From the NCBI RefSeq assembly GCF_009600315.1, contig NZ_WIWC01000002.1, positions 186,001-250,000 on the forward strand: a DNA stretch of 64,000 nt. Direction: 5' to 3'. Within the stretch, counting starts at the first letter, position 1. Each line of letters starts with the position of its first letter. This document shows, in pieces, positions 8,432 through 16,709 of the stretch. This DNA is from Pseudomonas helleri. Its GTDB lineage: Bacteria; Pseudomonadota; Gammaproteobacteria; Pseudomonadales; Pseudomonadaceae. Below the pieces are notes generated by a model that was given only the letters and a program-made list of their open reading frames with translations, ran no database searches and was not told the origin of the DNA. A program made the translations under genes and the position numbers.

Positions 8432-9454
8432 ATGTCGATCCCTTTTCAACGCGCTTTACGCCACCTTGTCGCCCCCGTGCTGGTGAGTGTGCTGGGCAGC
8501 TTGCCCTTGCTGGCGCAGGCTGATCCGCTCACCCGTATCCGCATTGCCGTGCCCGACTTGAGTGCCGGTAGCCAACACAGCGGTGGCGGCGTCAGCGACG
8601 TGTTGCGCAGCCAGCAACTGCTGGAAAAAGCCTTCGCTGATGAAGACGTGACCATCGACTGGAAATATTTCAAAGGGGCTGGCCCCGTTATCAATGAGGC
8701 ATTTGCCAATGGTCAGGTGGACTTCGCTTACCTTGGCGACCTGGCCGCAATCATCGGCAAAGCCAATGGTTTGGATACTCGTCTGCTAAGTGCAGCGGCC
8801 CGCGGCAACAAACAGTATTTGGCCGTGGTGCCGGGTTCAGGGATCAAAACCCTGCAAGACCTCAAAGGCAAACGCGTGGGCCTGTTTCGCGGCACCGCCA
8901 CCCAACTGTCATTCGACGCGGCCTTGGCCAGCGTTGGGCTGAGCGAAAAAGACCTGAAGGTCATCAACCTGGACTTCAATGCTGCCGTCGCTGCACTGGC
9001 TGCCAAACAAATCGACGCCTCTTGGGGCGGCTCCAACTTAAGTTCCCTGCAAGCCAAAGGCCTGGCCGAAATCCCGCTGACGACCAAAGACATCAATAAC
9101 GCCGGCAGCATTCAAAGCGTGCTGGTGGCTTCTGGCGCGTTTGTCGATGCTCACCCGCAAGCCGTGGCCAAGTTGCTCAAAACTCAGGAGCAAGCGGTGC
9201 AATGGCTGACCGACGACGCTAACAAGCCGGCCTACATCCAACTGGTATCAGGGCTGGCCAGTTACCCGCCACAGATTCTTGAGCAAGACCTCAAAGATCA
9301 ACCCTTCAGCGAAGTCTTCCCCTCACAGCTAGACCCGGTGTTCCTCGCCACCCTGCAAGACTCCGTGAACCTGGCCGTGCAACAACGGCTGATCCGAAAA
9401 CCGTTCCAGGTCAGCGAGTGGGTTGCACCCCCGCTGGCAGCTGCAGCCCGCTAA
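8432..9454 (+). CDS. atsR: Sulfate-ester ABC transporter substrate-binding protein
   Basis: 340-aa periplasmic binding protein of the SsuA/TauA class. The ATG at 8432 is preceded by AGGAG at 8419-8423 and starts a normal signal peptide (hydrophobic core VAPVLVSVLGSLPLLAQA, cleavage about residue 30). An upstream in-frame ATG at 8369 would add 21 unusual residues and lacks a good ribosome-binding site. The mature part shows the family pattern, including FAYLGDLAAI and the segment around SWGGSN. It feeds the AtsB/AtsC importer and is followed 40 bases later by atsK. Confidence 0.85.
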   Translation: MSIPFQRALRHLVAPVLVSVLGSLPLLAQADPLTRIRIAVPDLSAGSQHSGGGVSDVLRSQQLLEKAFADEDVTIDWKYFKGAGPVINEAFANGQVDFAYLGDLAAIIGKANGLDTRLLSAAARGNKQYLAVVPGSGIKTLQDLKGKRVGLFRGTATQLSFDAALASVGLSEKDLKVINLDFNAAVAALAAKQIDASWGGSNLSSLQAKGLAEIPLTTKDINNAGSIQSVLVASGAFVDAHPQAVAKLLKTQEQAVQWLTDDANKPAYIQLVSGLASYPPQILEQDLKDQPFSEVFPSQLDPVFLATLQDSVNLAVQQRLIRKPFQVSEWVAPPLAAAAR

Positions 9455-9494
9455 TCCTTGCCAAAAAACCGTCAAACACGATGAGGTTCCTACA

Positions 9495-10400
9495 ATGAGC
9501 ACTGCCGCATTAGCTACTAAATCTGACGTAACTGCGCTTGAAATCCACCCGGTTGCGGGGCGCATTGGCGCTGAAATCCGCGGGATAAAGCTGTCTGGGG
9601 AACTGGATGCCAACACGGTCGAAGCCATTCAACAGGCGCTCCTGACCCACAAAGTGATCTTTTTCCGCAACCAGACCCACCTCGACGATCAAAGCCAGGA
9701 AGCTTTCGCACAGCTATTGGGCAAGCCGATTGCGCACCCAACGGTGCCTGTACGGGATGGCACCCAGTACGTAATGGAACTGGACGGTGCCCAAGGCCAG
9801 CGTGCCAATTCGTGGCACACCGACGTGACGTTTGTGGATGCCTACCCTAAAGCGTCGGTGCTGCGTTCCGTGATAGCGCCGGTCTCTGGCGGCGACACTG
9901 TGTGGGCAAACACTGCCACGGCTTACGCCAAACTGCCCGCTGACTTACAAGCACTGGCCGACAAACTCTGGGCCGTTCACAGTAATGAATACGACTACGC
10001 CAGCGCAAAGCCTGACGTCTCAGCTGAAAAGCTTGAGCGCTATCGCAAGGTGTTTACTTCCACGGTGTACGAAACCGAGCACCCAGTGGTGCGCGTCCAC
10101 CCAGAGAGCGGTGAGAGGAGTTTGGTGCTGGGGCATTTTGTGAAGCGCATCAAAGGTTACTCACTGGTCGACTCGGCGCACCTGTTCAACCTGCTGCAAA
10201 GCCACGTGACCCGCTTGGAAAACACGGTGCGCTGGCGCTGGAGCACCGGCGATGTGGCGATCTGGGACAACCGCTCGACCCAGCATTACGCCATAGACGA
10301 CTACGGCACCCAAGAACGTATCGTGCGACGCGTTACCTTGCAGGGCGACGTGCCCGTGAGCGTCCAGGGGCATCGCAGCCAAACCACCAAAGGCGTTTGA
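9495..10400 (+). CDS. atsK: Alkylsulfatase, Fe(II)/2-oxoglutarate-dependent dioxygenase
   Basis: 301-aa TauD/TfdA-family enzyme that oxidatively cleaves alkyl sulfate esters to aldehyde and sulfate in the cytosol, supplying sulfur. The iron ligands are visible as H108 and D110 in WHTDVTF and H264 in STQHYA, with arginines R275/R279 placed to bind 2-oxoglutarate. Length and ligand positions equal those known for P. putida AtsK. The ATG at 9495 is preceded by GAGG; a longer reading from 9423 overlaps the atsR end. Association with a transporter and a sulfatase fits sulfur scavenging rather than taurine use. Confidence 0.85.
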   Translation: MSTAALATKSDVTALEIHPVAGRIGAEIRGIKLSGELDANTVEAIQQALLTHKVIFFRNQTHLDDQSQEAFAQLLGKPIAHPTVPVRDGTQYVMELDGAQGQRANSWHTDVTFVDAYPKASVLRSVIAPVSGGDTVWANTATAYAKLPADLQALADKLWAVHSNEYDYASAKPDVSAEKLERYRKVFTSTVYETEHPVVRVHPESGERSLVLGHFVKRIKGYSLVDSAHLFNLLQSHVTRLENTVRWRWSTGDVAIWDNRSTQHYAIDDYGTQERIVRRVTLQGDVPVSVQGHRSQTTKGV

Positions 10401-10420
10401 ATAATCCAACTCAACCCTGG

Positions 10421-10458
10421 AGTCGCTGCTGCAGGCTGCGAAGGGCTGCACAGCGGCC
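10421..10458 (+). repeat. REP-like unit, copy B
   Basis: AGTCGCTGCTGCAGGCTGCG followed by AAGGGCTGCACAGCGGCC matches the units at 2720-2760 and 45303-45343 with several changes. It lies just after atsK and before the convergent sulfatase, a typical place for such elements. Confidence 0.5.
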
Positions 10459-10519
10459 CTTTTATTAAAGAAGGCCCTAATGAGGGCATTCTCGCAGCCT
10501 GTTCAGCGATGACACGGAT

Positions 10520-12127
10520 TTACCACACCCCGATCTTCACCACTTTCTCGGTCTCGGGTTCGCCATAGCGAAAGCTCTCGGCTCTACGGTCCACTTCTTG
10601 ATGGCTGATGGTGGTACGCCGCTTCAGCCCGCGCAGCCAGTCAAACAAATACCCCGCATGCTGCTCGCGCACCGCTGCGTAGGCAGGGTCTGCGCCAAGG
10701 TCATTCAGTTCCTGTGGGTCATTGTCCAAATCAAACAACTGCGCCCGGAAGCCGTCATAGGCCAAATACTTCCAACGCTCACTGCGCACCATCGTCATGC
10801 GGCAGCGATCAATGGGTTGGCCCAGACGTTCGCGGGCCGGGGCCTGGAAGGCGTAGTCGTATTCGCTGATTGCATACTCGCGCCAGGCCGGATTGTGCCC
10901 ATGCAGCAACGGGATCAACGAGCGACCCTCCAACCGATGCTCGGCTCCGGTGATACCCAGCGCCTGTAAAAAGGTCGGCAGCGCATCGATGGTTTCGGCC
11001 AAGCGCTCATCCACAGTGCCTCGCGTCGCATCAGCCGCAGCACGCGGGTCGCGCACGATTAACGGCACCCCCACGGCGGGCTCCAGCAAAAACTCCTTTT
11101 CGCCTAAAAAGTGATCGCCTAAAAAATCCCCGTGGTCGCTGGTAAACACAATCAACGTATCGTCCCAACGGCCCGTGCTTTGCAGCAGATCAAACAGGCG
11201 GCCCAATTGATCGTCCACTTGCTTGATCAGCCCCATGTAAGTCGGGATCACGTTCAGGCGTACTTCATCGCGGGAGAAGTTCTGGCTCTCTTCGTGCTGA
11301 CGAAACGCGGTGTACACCGGGTGATCGCTGGCCTTGGTCGGGCGAATCGGCGCCAGAACGTGTTCGTGGCCATACAACGCGTGGTAGGGCGCCGGGGCGA
11401 TATAGGGCCAATGCGGTTTGATGTACGACAAATGCAGGCACCACGGCTGTTCGCCTTGCTCTTGTATGAAGTCGATGGCGCGGTCAGTGGTGAACACCGT
11501 TTCTGAATGCTGCTCCTGCACCCGAGCGGGCAGGTGAGCATTGCGCATGTGCCAGCCGCTCAGCACCTCGCCATCCTCTGCGGCGCCCGCGTTGGCCCAG
11601 TCGTGCCAAGGGTTGGCACCGTCATAGCCTAGATCGCGCAGGTAATGGGTGTACGGTGCGCTGTCACGCTTGTCATCAAACAGCGGACTATCGGGGTAAA
11701 TACCGTCATGGCGGGCGTAGGCTTCAAATCCTACTTCATTGAAAATTTCAGCTTGCTGGCTGTCAGGGTCGATAGCCAAACGCTGCAAGGCATCGACGTT
11801 CGCAGTTGCATGGGTTTTGCCCACCAGCGCAGTCCGAATCCCGTGGGGGCGTAGATAATCGCCCAAGGTCAACTCTTCCAACGGCAGCGGCACAGCGTTC
11901 CAGGCCACCTGATGACTGCTGACATAGCGTCCGGTGTAGGCCGACATACGTGATGGCCCGCAAATCGTACCTTGGGTATACGCCCGGCTGAAACGTACGC
12001 CAGCCGCAGCCAAACGGTCGATATTGGGTGTGTGCAAATGCGGGTGGCCGTAGCACGACAAGTAATCGCGGCGCAGTTGATCGCACATGATGTACAGCAC
12101 GTTTTTAACCGGTGGGAGCTGTGGCAT
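10520..12127 (-). CDS. Sulfatase (formylglycine-type hydrolase)
   Basis: 535-aa member of the alkaline phosphatase/sulfatase superfamily. The modification motif C56-G-P-S-R60 is the site where cysteine becomes formylglycine. Metal ligands include D16 in MCDQ and the FTSDHGDFLGDH segment in the C-terminal half. No signal peptide is seen, so it should act in the cytosol. The overall pattern is closer to choline-sulfatase or phosphonate-monoesterase-like enzymes than to P. aeruginosa AtsA. Its location between atsK and the LysR regulator suggests that it cleaves imported sulfate esters, but the substrate is not determined. Confidence 0.85.
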   Translation of the reverse strand: MPQLPPVKNVLYIMCDQLRRDYLSCYGHPHLHTPNIDRLAAAGVRFSRAYTQGTICGPSRMSAYTGRYVSSHQVAWNAVPLPLEELTLGDYLRPHGIRTALVGKTHATANVDALQRLAIDPDSQQAEIFNEVGFEAYARHDGIYPDSPLFDDKRDSAPYTHYLRDLGYDGANPWHDWANAGAAEDGEVLSGWHMRNAHLPARVQEQHSETVFTTDRAIDFIQEQGEQPWCLHLSYIKPHWPYIAPAPYHALYGHEHVLAPIRPTKASDHPVYTAFRQHEESQNFSRDEVRLNVIPTYMGLIKQVDDQLGRLFDLLQSTGRWDDTLIVFTSDHGDFLGDHFLGEKEFLLEPAVGVPLIVRDPRAAADATRGTVDERLAETIDALPTFLQALGITGAEHRLEGRSLIPLLHGHNPAWREYAISEYDYAFQAPARERLGQPIDRCRMTMVRSERWKYLAYDGFRAQLFDLDNDPQELNDLGADPAYAAVREQHAGYLFDWLRGLKRRTTISHQEVDRRAESFRYGEPETEKVVKIGVW

Positions 12128-12208
12128 GAGGGGTCACCAATGATTAACAGAGGTGATCGATTTCGGACGAGCACAGCCTCAGCGACAAGCGCATTTGGTG
12201 AATGGTTT

Positions 12209-12229
12209 TTATGCAATGCGCGCATGCCG
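12209..12229. promoter_or_regulatory. Candidate operator upstream of the sulfatase
   Basis: TTATGCAATGCGCGCATGCC lies in the 135-base gap between the sulfatase start and the end of the LysR gene. Its GCATGCCGA end is identical to the end of the motif cluster at about 8295-8303 in the atsB/atsR gap. Shared motifs in a cluster with one local LysR regulator suggest a binding site, but this is inference. Confidence 0.35.
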
Positions 12230-12262
12230 ATCTGACGCACACCGTGTCAGTGATGCCGCAGG

Positions 12263-13201
12263 TTAAATCGCGAAGTTCTCTAGCCCGCACACGTCGCTGT
12301 TATCCAGCTCTTTGATGTGTTCGATCATTGCCTGAGCCAACGGCGACAGACGCACGCCAGCGCGGCTGACGATGCCGTAGCGGGTGTAGAGCGCGTCCTG
12401 TTCTTCGGCCAGTTCATCTACCTGCAAACGCACTAAATTGCCACTGGCGTACAAAAAGACATCGCTGTAAGCCCCACAAATACCAATGGCGTCGCTACTC
12501 AGGACGACGCTCATGAGGCTAAACGGGCTTTCGCATTCCACGTTGGGCGCGTAATCCGGGCGGCCACTGAGCTGCACCAGCACTTTGCGCAGGTTAGGCG
12601 GGCGAATGGTGATGGCCTGTGGGTAACTCAGCAACTCGGCGGCGCTGACGCTGCCCCGGTTGGCCAGCGGGTGGCCGGTGCGGCAGCAAAAATACCATTT
12701 GCGCGGACGTAAACGCTGAGTGACATAGGCTGGGTCAGCTTCGAATTGACGTGTGTCAGCGACGAAAAACTCAAACTCCTCGCTCAACAAACGCTTACTC
12801 AAGCTTTGCCAATCGTCCACCTGAAACTGCACCCGCGCCTTGGGGTAACGCCCGATAAAACGCCCTATAGCTCGCGGCACCAGTCCCGATGCAGGCGCCG
12901 GGCCACAACCAAATTGCAGTTCCCCAGCCTCCAGCCCATTGAACTGGCTGATCTCATTGGCCATTTGCCGCGCCCCGCTGACCAGTCGCCGCGCATGTTC
13001 GAGCAGCACTTGGCCTTGCTTGGTGGGTGCCAGGTCTTTGCGTCCGCGATCGACCAAGGGGCAACCCACGCTGTGTTCGAGCGCCTGAATGCTGCGGCTA
13101 AATGCCGATTGCGAAAGGTTTACCGTCTGAGCGCCCGCAACAAAGCTGCGCTGCTCGGCGAGGGCAATGAAGTGTCGAAGTTGGCGCAGATCGATATGCA
13201 T
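12263..13201 (-). CDS. sftR: LysR-family regulator of the sulfate-ester cluster
   Basis: 312-aa LysR-type regulator with an N-terminal helix-turn-helix (residues 3-62, AQTVNLSQSAFSRSIQALEH) and a C-terminal effector domain. It is divergent from a TonB-dependent receptor and lies beside atsK/atsR and a sulfatase. In P. putida S-313 the LysR regulator SftR controls atsBC, atsRK and the receptor gene sftP, and this layout agrees with that. The symbol is therefore assigned by context plus family rather than by alignment. The intergenic gap to the receptor holds repeated ATGCA motifs. Confidence 0.7.
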   Translation of the reverse strand: MHIDLRQLRHFIALAEQRSFVAGAQTVNLSQSAFSRSIQALEHSVGCPLVDRGRKDLAPTKQGQVLLEHARRLVSGARQMANEISQFNGLEAGELQFGCGPAPASGLVPRAIGRFIGRYPKARVQFQVDDWQSLSKRLLSEEFEFFVADTRQFEADPAYVTQRLRPRKWYFCCRTGHPLANRGSVSAAELLSYPQAITIRPPNLRKVLVQLSGRPDYAPNVECESPFSLMSVVLSSDAIGICGAYSDVFLYASGNLVRLQVDELAEEQDALYTRYGIVSRAGVRLSPLAQAMIEHIKELDNSDVCGLENFAI

Positions 13202-13356
13202 TTTTCACATCAAAAATATCGGGGAAATGCATTGGCTATGCACTAGGTGGGTTCCTTATAAAGGCAATCTCTTATGCAGTAAATATCTTTCAATGCATAA
13301 AATAATAACTTTTAGGAATATGCAGAGGTGTGTATTTCGCCCTACAGGAGCCGCCC
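13202..13356. promoter_or_regulatory. Divergent sftR/receptor control region
   Basis: AT-rich 155-base gap containing AAATGCATTGG (13225-13235), CTATGCACTA (about 13237-13246), TTATGCAGTAA (about 13273-13283) and CAATGCATAA (about 13291-13300). Together with the AGGAG at 13346-13350, which places the receptor start at 13357, this looks like a regulated promoter with several LysR-type half sites. Confidence 0.45.
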
Positions 13357-15729
13357 ATGAGCCCGTCCCATCTCGCCTTGCCGTTACCCCTAAGGCGTAT
13401 TAAACGCCTGCCGCTGGCGCTGTTTATGGCGGGTTGTGCCACAGGTTCGATGGCCTGCGCAGCGGATCAAACCCCGGCCAATGACACCGCGCCAGCGGCC
13501 AAAACCACGCCGGCCAAAGCCGACGGCAGCCAATTGAAAACCGTCACCGTGACGGCTCGGCGGCGCGAAGAAAGCGCACAAAACGTGCCCACGCCTATGA
13601 GTGTGCTCAGCGGACAAACGCTGGAAACCCAGCGCATTTATCGCATTCAGGATTTGCAGCAACTGGTGCCCAGCGTGAACGTCGCCTACATGCACGCTCG
13701 CCAGTCCAGCGTGTCGATCCGCGGGCTAGGCAACAACCCGGCGAGCGACGGTCTGGAAGGCAGCGTCGGTTTGTATATCGACAACGTCTACCTCGGGCGA
13801 CCGGGCATGGCCGTATTCGACCTGATGGACATTGAACAGCTGGATGTTTTGCGCGGCCCGCAAGGCACCTTGTTCGGCAAAAACACCACGGCCGGGGTAA
13901 TTAACATCACCACCCGCGCGCCCACTTTCACGCCTGAGGGCAACATTGAAACATCGGTGGGCGAAGACGGTTATTTCCAAACCAAAGGGACGATTTCCGG
14001 CCCGCTTACCGATGAACTGGCCGGACGCTTTTCGGCGTACCGCACCCGCAGCGATGGCGATATAAAGAACGAATTCGACGGCAATAAGCTCAATGGCGGC
14101 GCTCGCGAGGGTTTTCGCGGGCAGTTGCTGTACAAGCCCAATGAAGACTTCAACTTGCGCTGGATTGGCGATTACAACGAAGAAGACTCCAGCGCCGGCA
14201 CCCGCCCCTTATTCAGCACCGGACCCACCATCAACGGGGTCAACCGGTTTGAAGCCCGCGCGGCCGCTGTGGGGGCAACGCTGGTGGACGGATCGCACCG
14301 CAAGGTCAATCTCGATAGCCAGCAAGCCGTCACCGTGTTTCAAGGTGGCACTTCGGTGGAAGCCAATTGGACGCTGCCGAGCGACTTCACGCTGACCTCC
14401 GTCAGTTCCTACCGCTGGTGGGATTTCACCCCCCGCAACGACGATGGGCTGGATGTACCCGTGGCCTATAACGCAGGGGTATCGGTGAAAGACAAACAGT
14501 GGTCGCAAGAATTTCGTCTGGCATCGCCAACAGGCGGGGATTTCGACTACGTAGTGGGCGCGTATTACTTCGGCTCAGATCTGGATAACAAATCCTTCAA
14601 CCTTTATGGCCCCAAGGCTGATATCTGGAACGGTACACCAGCGGGCGCTCTGGACAATGTCAGCACACTGGGCAAAGGCCATATCGAGACCAACAGCTTC
14701 GCGCTGTTTGCTCAAGGCACGTGGCACTTGACCCCACAACTGGATTTCACAGCGGGCTTACGCGGCACCTATGAAGAAAAAAGCGCATGGGTGACCCGCG
14801 ATGCGCCTGTCGGTGGCGCCAGCGTTACCGGGGCCGCCGCCATTGCACGTCAGGCGCGGGTTGGCGCTTATGACTCCGGCGATTTAAACCAATACAGCAC
14901 CAGCCCCTCGGGCCTGTTGAACCTCAGTTATCACTTCAACGACAACCTGCTGGGCTATGCCACTTTGAGCCACGGCGAGAAGTCTGGAGGGGTCAATTTG
15001 ACGGTCGGTTCGGCGCCCACTGCCGGAGCCGATTCGCTGCTGATCGGGGCCGAGCGCGCCAATAACCTTGAGTTGGGCTTAAAGAGCACGCTGTGGGATC
15101 GCCGCTTGCAGCTCAACGCCAATCTGTTTTGGACGCAGGTCAACGGCTACCAAACCACCGCGTATGACGACTCTACCCGTGCGCAATACCTGACCAATGC
15201 CGGTTCAGTGCGCTCACGCGGGGCAGAATTCGAAAGTACGCTGATCCCCATACGCGGACTGACACTCAACATCAACGGCTCCTACAACGATGTGCGTTAT
15301 CTCTCGTACAAAGATGCGCCGTGCCCGCCTGAAATCAGCCTGCAACCCGGCGCACCTGCCTCGTGCGACTTGAGTGGCCATCAAGTGGTCGGCGCCTCCA
15401 AATGGATCGCCAATGCCAACGGCGAATACAAGTGGAACCTCACTGACAGCCTCGAAGAATACGTCACCGCAAGTTACGCATTCCGTTCCAAAGCGGTGGG
15501 CACGGTCGAGGACTCCGACTATGCGCAGATCCCCAGTTACGCCGTGGTCAACTTATCCACGGGCCTGCGCGGTGACTTTCACCAAGGCCAGTGGGACGTC
15601 TCCCTGTGGCTGAAAAACGCCTTTGACAAAACCTATTACACCACCCTCTGGAGTGCTGGCAATGGCGGCTATGAAGGCCTGCTCGGCACTCCCCGCACGC
15701 TGGGTGTCACAGGCCGCTACGACTTCTAA
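13357..15729 (+). CDS. sftP: TonB-dependent outer-membrane receptor
   Basis: 790-aa outer-membrane receptor that would import sulfate esters using TonB energy. After a long leader-type N terminus, the plug domain carries KTVTVTARRREESAQNVP and the conserved plug motifs SIRGLGNNP and LDVLRGPQGTLFGKNT; a 22-strand barrel follows and the chain ends in an aromatic residue (GVTGRYDF), as is normal. Start chosen at 13357 because AGGAG precedes it; an in-frame GTG at 13330 is less well supported. Named by synteny with sftR/ats genes of P. putida S-313; ligand specificity is inferred. Confidence 0.78.
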   Translation: MSPSHLALPLPLRRIKRLPLALFMAGCATGSMACAADQTPANDTAPAAKTTPAKADGSQLKTVTVTARRREESAQNVPTPMSVLSGQTLETQRIYRIQDLQQLVPSVNVAYMHARQSSVSIRGLGNNPASDGLEGSVGLYIDNVYLGRPGMAVFDLMDIEQLDVLRGPQGTLFGKNTTAGVINITTRAPTFTPEGNIETSVGEDGYFQTKGTISGPLTDELAGRFSAYRTRSDGDIKNEFDGNKLNGGAREGFRGQLLYKPNEDFNLRWIGDYNEEDSSAGTRPLFSTGPTINGVNRFEARAAAVGATLVDGSHRKVNLDSQQAVTVFQGGTSVEANWTLPSDFTLTSVSSYRWWDFTPRNDDGLDVPVAYNAGVSVKDKQWSQEFRLASPTGGDFDYVVGAYYFGSDLDNKSFNLYGPKADIWNGTPAGALDNVSTLGKGHIETNSFALFAQGTWHLTPQLDFTAGLRGTYEEKSAWVTRDAPVGGASVTGAAAIARQARVGAYDSGDLNQYSTSPSGLLNLSYHFNDNLLGYATLSHGEKSGGVNLTVGSAPTAGADSLLIGAERANNLELGLKSTLWDRRLQLNANLFWTQVNGYQTTAYDDSTRAQYLTNAGSVRSRGAEFESTLIPIRGLTLNINGSYNDVRYLSYKDAPCPPEISLQPGAPASCDLSGHQVVGASKWIANANGEYKWNLTDSLEEYVTASYAFRSKAVGTVEDSDYAQIPSYAVVNLSTGLRGDFHQGQWDVSLWLKNAFDKTYYTTLWSAGNGGYEGLLGTPRTLGVTGRYDF

Positions 15730-15748
15730 CTGACCAAGGAAGCTCACC

Positions 15749-15877
15749 ATGCAACGTACTCACTCTGTTTTGTCGCTGCTGATTGCCAGCAGCGTGTTCA
15801 GCGCAGTTGCTGGCGCCCAAGGGGCACAGCCGTTCCCTCAGTCAACCTGTTCACTGAGCGGTGTACTTTTCCTCTAA
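15749..15877 (+). pseudogene. 5' fragment of an exported-protein gene
   Basis: A good ribosome-binding site (AAGGAAG) 20 bases after the receptor stop precedes an ATG encoding a convincing signal peptide (VLSLLIASSVFSAVAGAQGA). The frame then ends after 42 residues with no recognisable domain. I read it as the remaining start of a periplasmic-protein gene that belonged to the sulfate-ester operon and was cut when the adjacent accessory DNA arrived or by deletion. A genuine tiny exported peptide is the alternative. Confidence 0.5.
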
Positions 15878-15882
15878 CACAA

Positions 15883-16170
15883 TCACGTGGGTTCCTGAGC
15901 AGGGTGCAGTCCCAGAGTGACGTCATCAATCAGTGCTTTGGCCATCTCGCTGAGATAGTGCGAAGCCCAACGCATGGCGGTTGCTTCGTGGCCATCATCG
16001 ACGGCGCCCATAAACGAGAGGGTGTTGACGCAGTTCATGAGCAGGGAGGCGTGTTCCAGCGCTTCCACGCTTGAAACCCCGGCGTTGACCGAAAACAGAC
16101 GTTGATCCTGAGCATTGCACTTGCCGAACGTGGCACCGCCAACGGTAGGCATCAAAAGCGAAGGGGTCAT
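15883..16170 (-). CDS. DUF6124/DUF3077-like small protein
   Basis: 95-aa protein. The segment QDQRLFSVNAGVSSVEALEH followed by ASLLMNCV is typical of a small family that is widespread and often multicopy in Pseudomonas (DUF3077, now DUF6124), of unknown function. The correct ATG is at 16170: it overlaps by ATGA the stop of a 20-codon ORF, so its translation is probably coupled. Longer in-frame starts reach back through the structured RNA and are not credible. A second unit with the same layout occurs at 32388-33110. Confidence 0.7.
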   Translation of the reverse strand: MTPSLLMPTVGGATFGKCNAQDQRLFSVNAGVSSVEALEHASLLMNCVNTLSFMGAVDDGHEATAMRWASHYLSEMAKALIDDVTLGLHPAQEPT

Positions 16171-16229
16171 TGCACACCCCCTGTTGCGGCAAGGGCGTGA
16201 ATTTTGGATGGAATGAGGGCGTCTTTCAT
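16167..16229 (-). CDS. 20-aa coupled leader ORF
   Basis: ATG at 16229 with AGGAG at 16244-16240 encodes a 20-residue peptide ending TGGVQ, and its TGA overlaps the ATG of the DUF6124-like gene. The equivalent ORF in the second copy encodes 52 aa and ends TGGAQ at the same junction. The ribosome-binding site of this ORF is the sequence that the upstream C4-like RNA could mask. Confidence 0.55.
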   Translation of the reverse strand: MKDALIPSKIHALAATGGVQ

Positions 16230-16250
16230 TTGGCGTAACTCCTGTATGTG

Positions 16251-16366
16251 AGGGAGCTGCCACAGTTCGCCGCGAAACGAATAAGGGTGGCAGCTGTGCG
16301 CGGGTTCGCGGACCGGGCATACAGGACCCCGGCAGACCCGAAGGTCTCCCACGCACAGCCGCCATA
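16251..16366 (-). ncRNA. C4-like antisense RNA, copy 1
   Basis: Read on the minus strand, the core begins TTATGGCGGCTGTGCGTGGG and folds into several hairpins; the last pairs AGCTGCCAC with GTGGCAGCT just before the target. A loop segment CCTGTATG (minus strand, 16325-16318) is the exact complement of CATACAGG (16248-16241), which overlaps the ribosome-binding site of the downstream leader ORF. This is the arrangement of the C4 antisense RNA of phages P1/P7 and the CI RNA of P4. Family membership is my inference; the complementarity is seen directly. Confidence 0.7.
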
Positions 16367-16384
16367 AAACAGAGTAGCGGGCAC

Positions 16385-16417
16385 AAAAAAAGCGCCAGCA
16401 ATCGTTATGGGGGCGCC
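16385..16417 (-). terminator. Attenuator-like hairpin upstream of C4-like core
   Basis: On the minus strand GGCGCC, a loop, then GGCGC followed by seven T. It sits between the promoter at 16478-16506 and the C4-like core, and is conserved at 32981-33013. It could limit read-through or mark an RNA end or processing point. Confidence 0.55.
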
Positions 16418-16477
16418 TATGCGCCTGTATATGCTCGGACCGCGACGTCCGGTCGCTGAATGTGCAGCGACTGGCGG

Positions 16478-16506
16478 AGATTACCGCTCGAATTTCAAAA
16501 CTGCAA
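16478..16506 (-). promoter_or_regulatory. Sigma-70-type promoter of the copy-1 unit
   Basis: Minus-strand TTGCAG (16506-16501), 17-base spacer, TAATCT (16483-16478). The second copy has TTGCAC, 17 bases, TACTCT at the matching place, so spacing and hexamers are conserved. Confidence 0.6.
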
Positions 16507-16677
16507 CCGTGGGTTGACCGGGTGTGTGGGTGAAGCAGACGAACACGCAACTGAGAGCTCACACCCACGTACTAGAACCAACGCCGAATCTGACGGATGC
16601 GGCGGTATTCACCGTCAAGGCTGTACTAATGGCGGAACTCAAGCCTATTAGGCTTTAGCTTTTAAATCGTTCGCCAA

Positions 16678-16706
16678 CAAAAAGCCCGTCTTTATGACGG
16701 GCTTTT
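16678..16706 (-). terminator. Rho-independent terminator of the toxin-antitoxin operon
   Basis: GCCCGTC, loop of five, GACGGGC, then T-rich sequence on the minus strand just after the antitoxin stop; nearly symmetrical, so it can also act for plus-strand transcription. Confidence 0.75.
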
Positions 16707-16709
16707 AAA

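Noticed and set aside
16167..16568. 133-codon reading of the leader ORF
   Set aside because: Its upstream part runs through the promoter and C4-like RNA; only the last 20 codons follow a ribosome-binding site.
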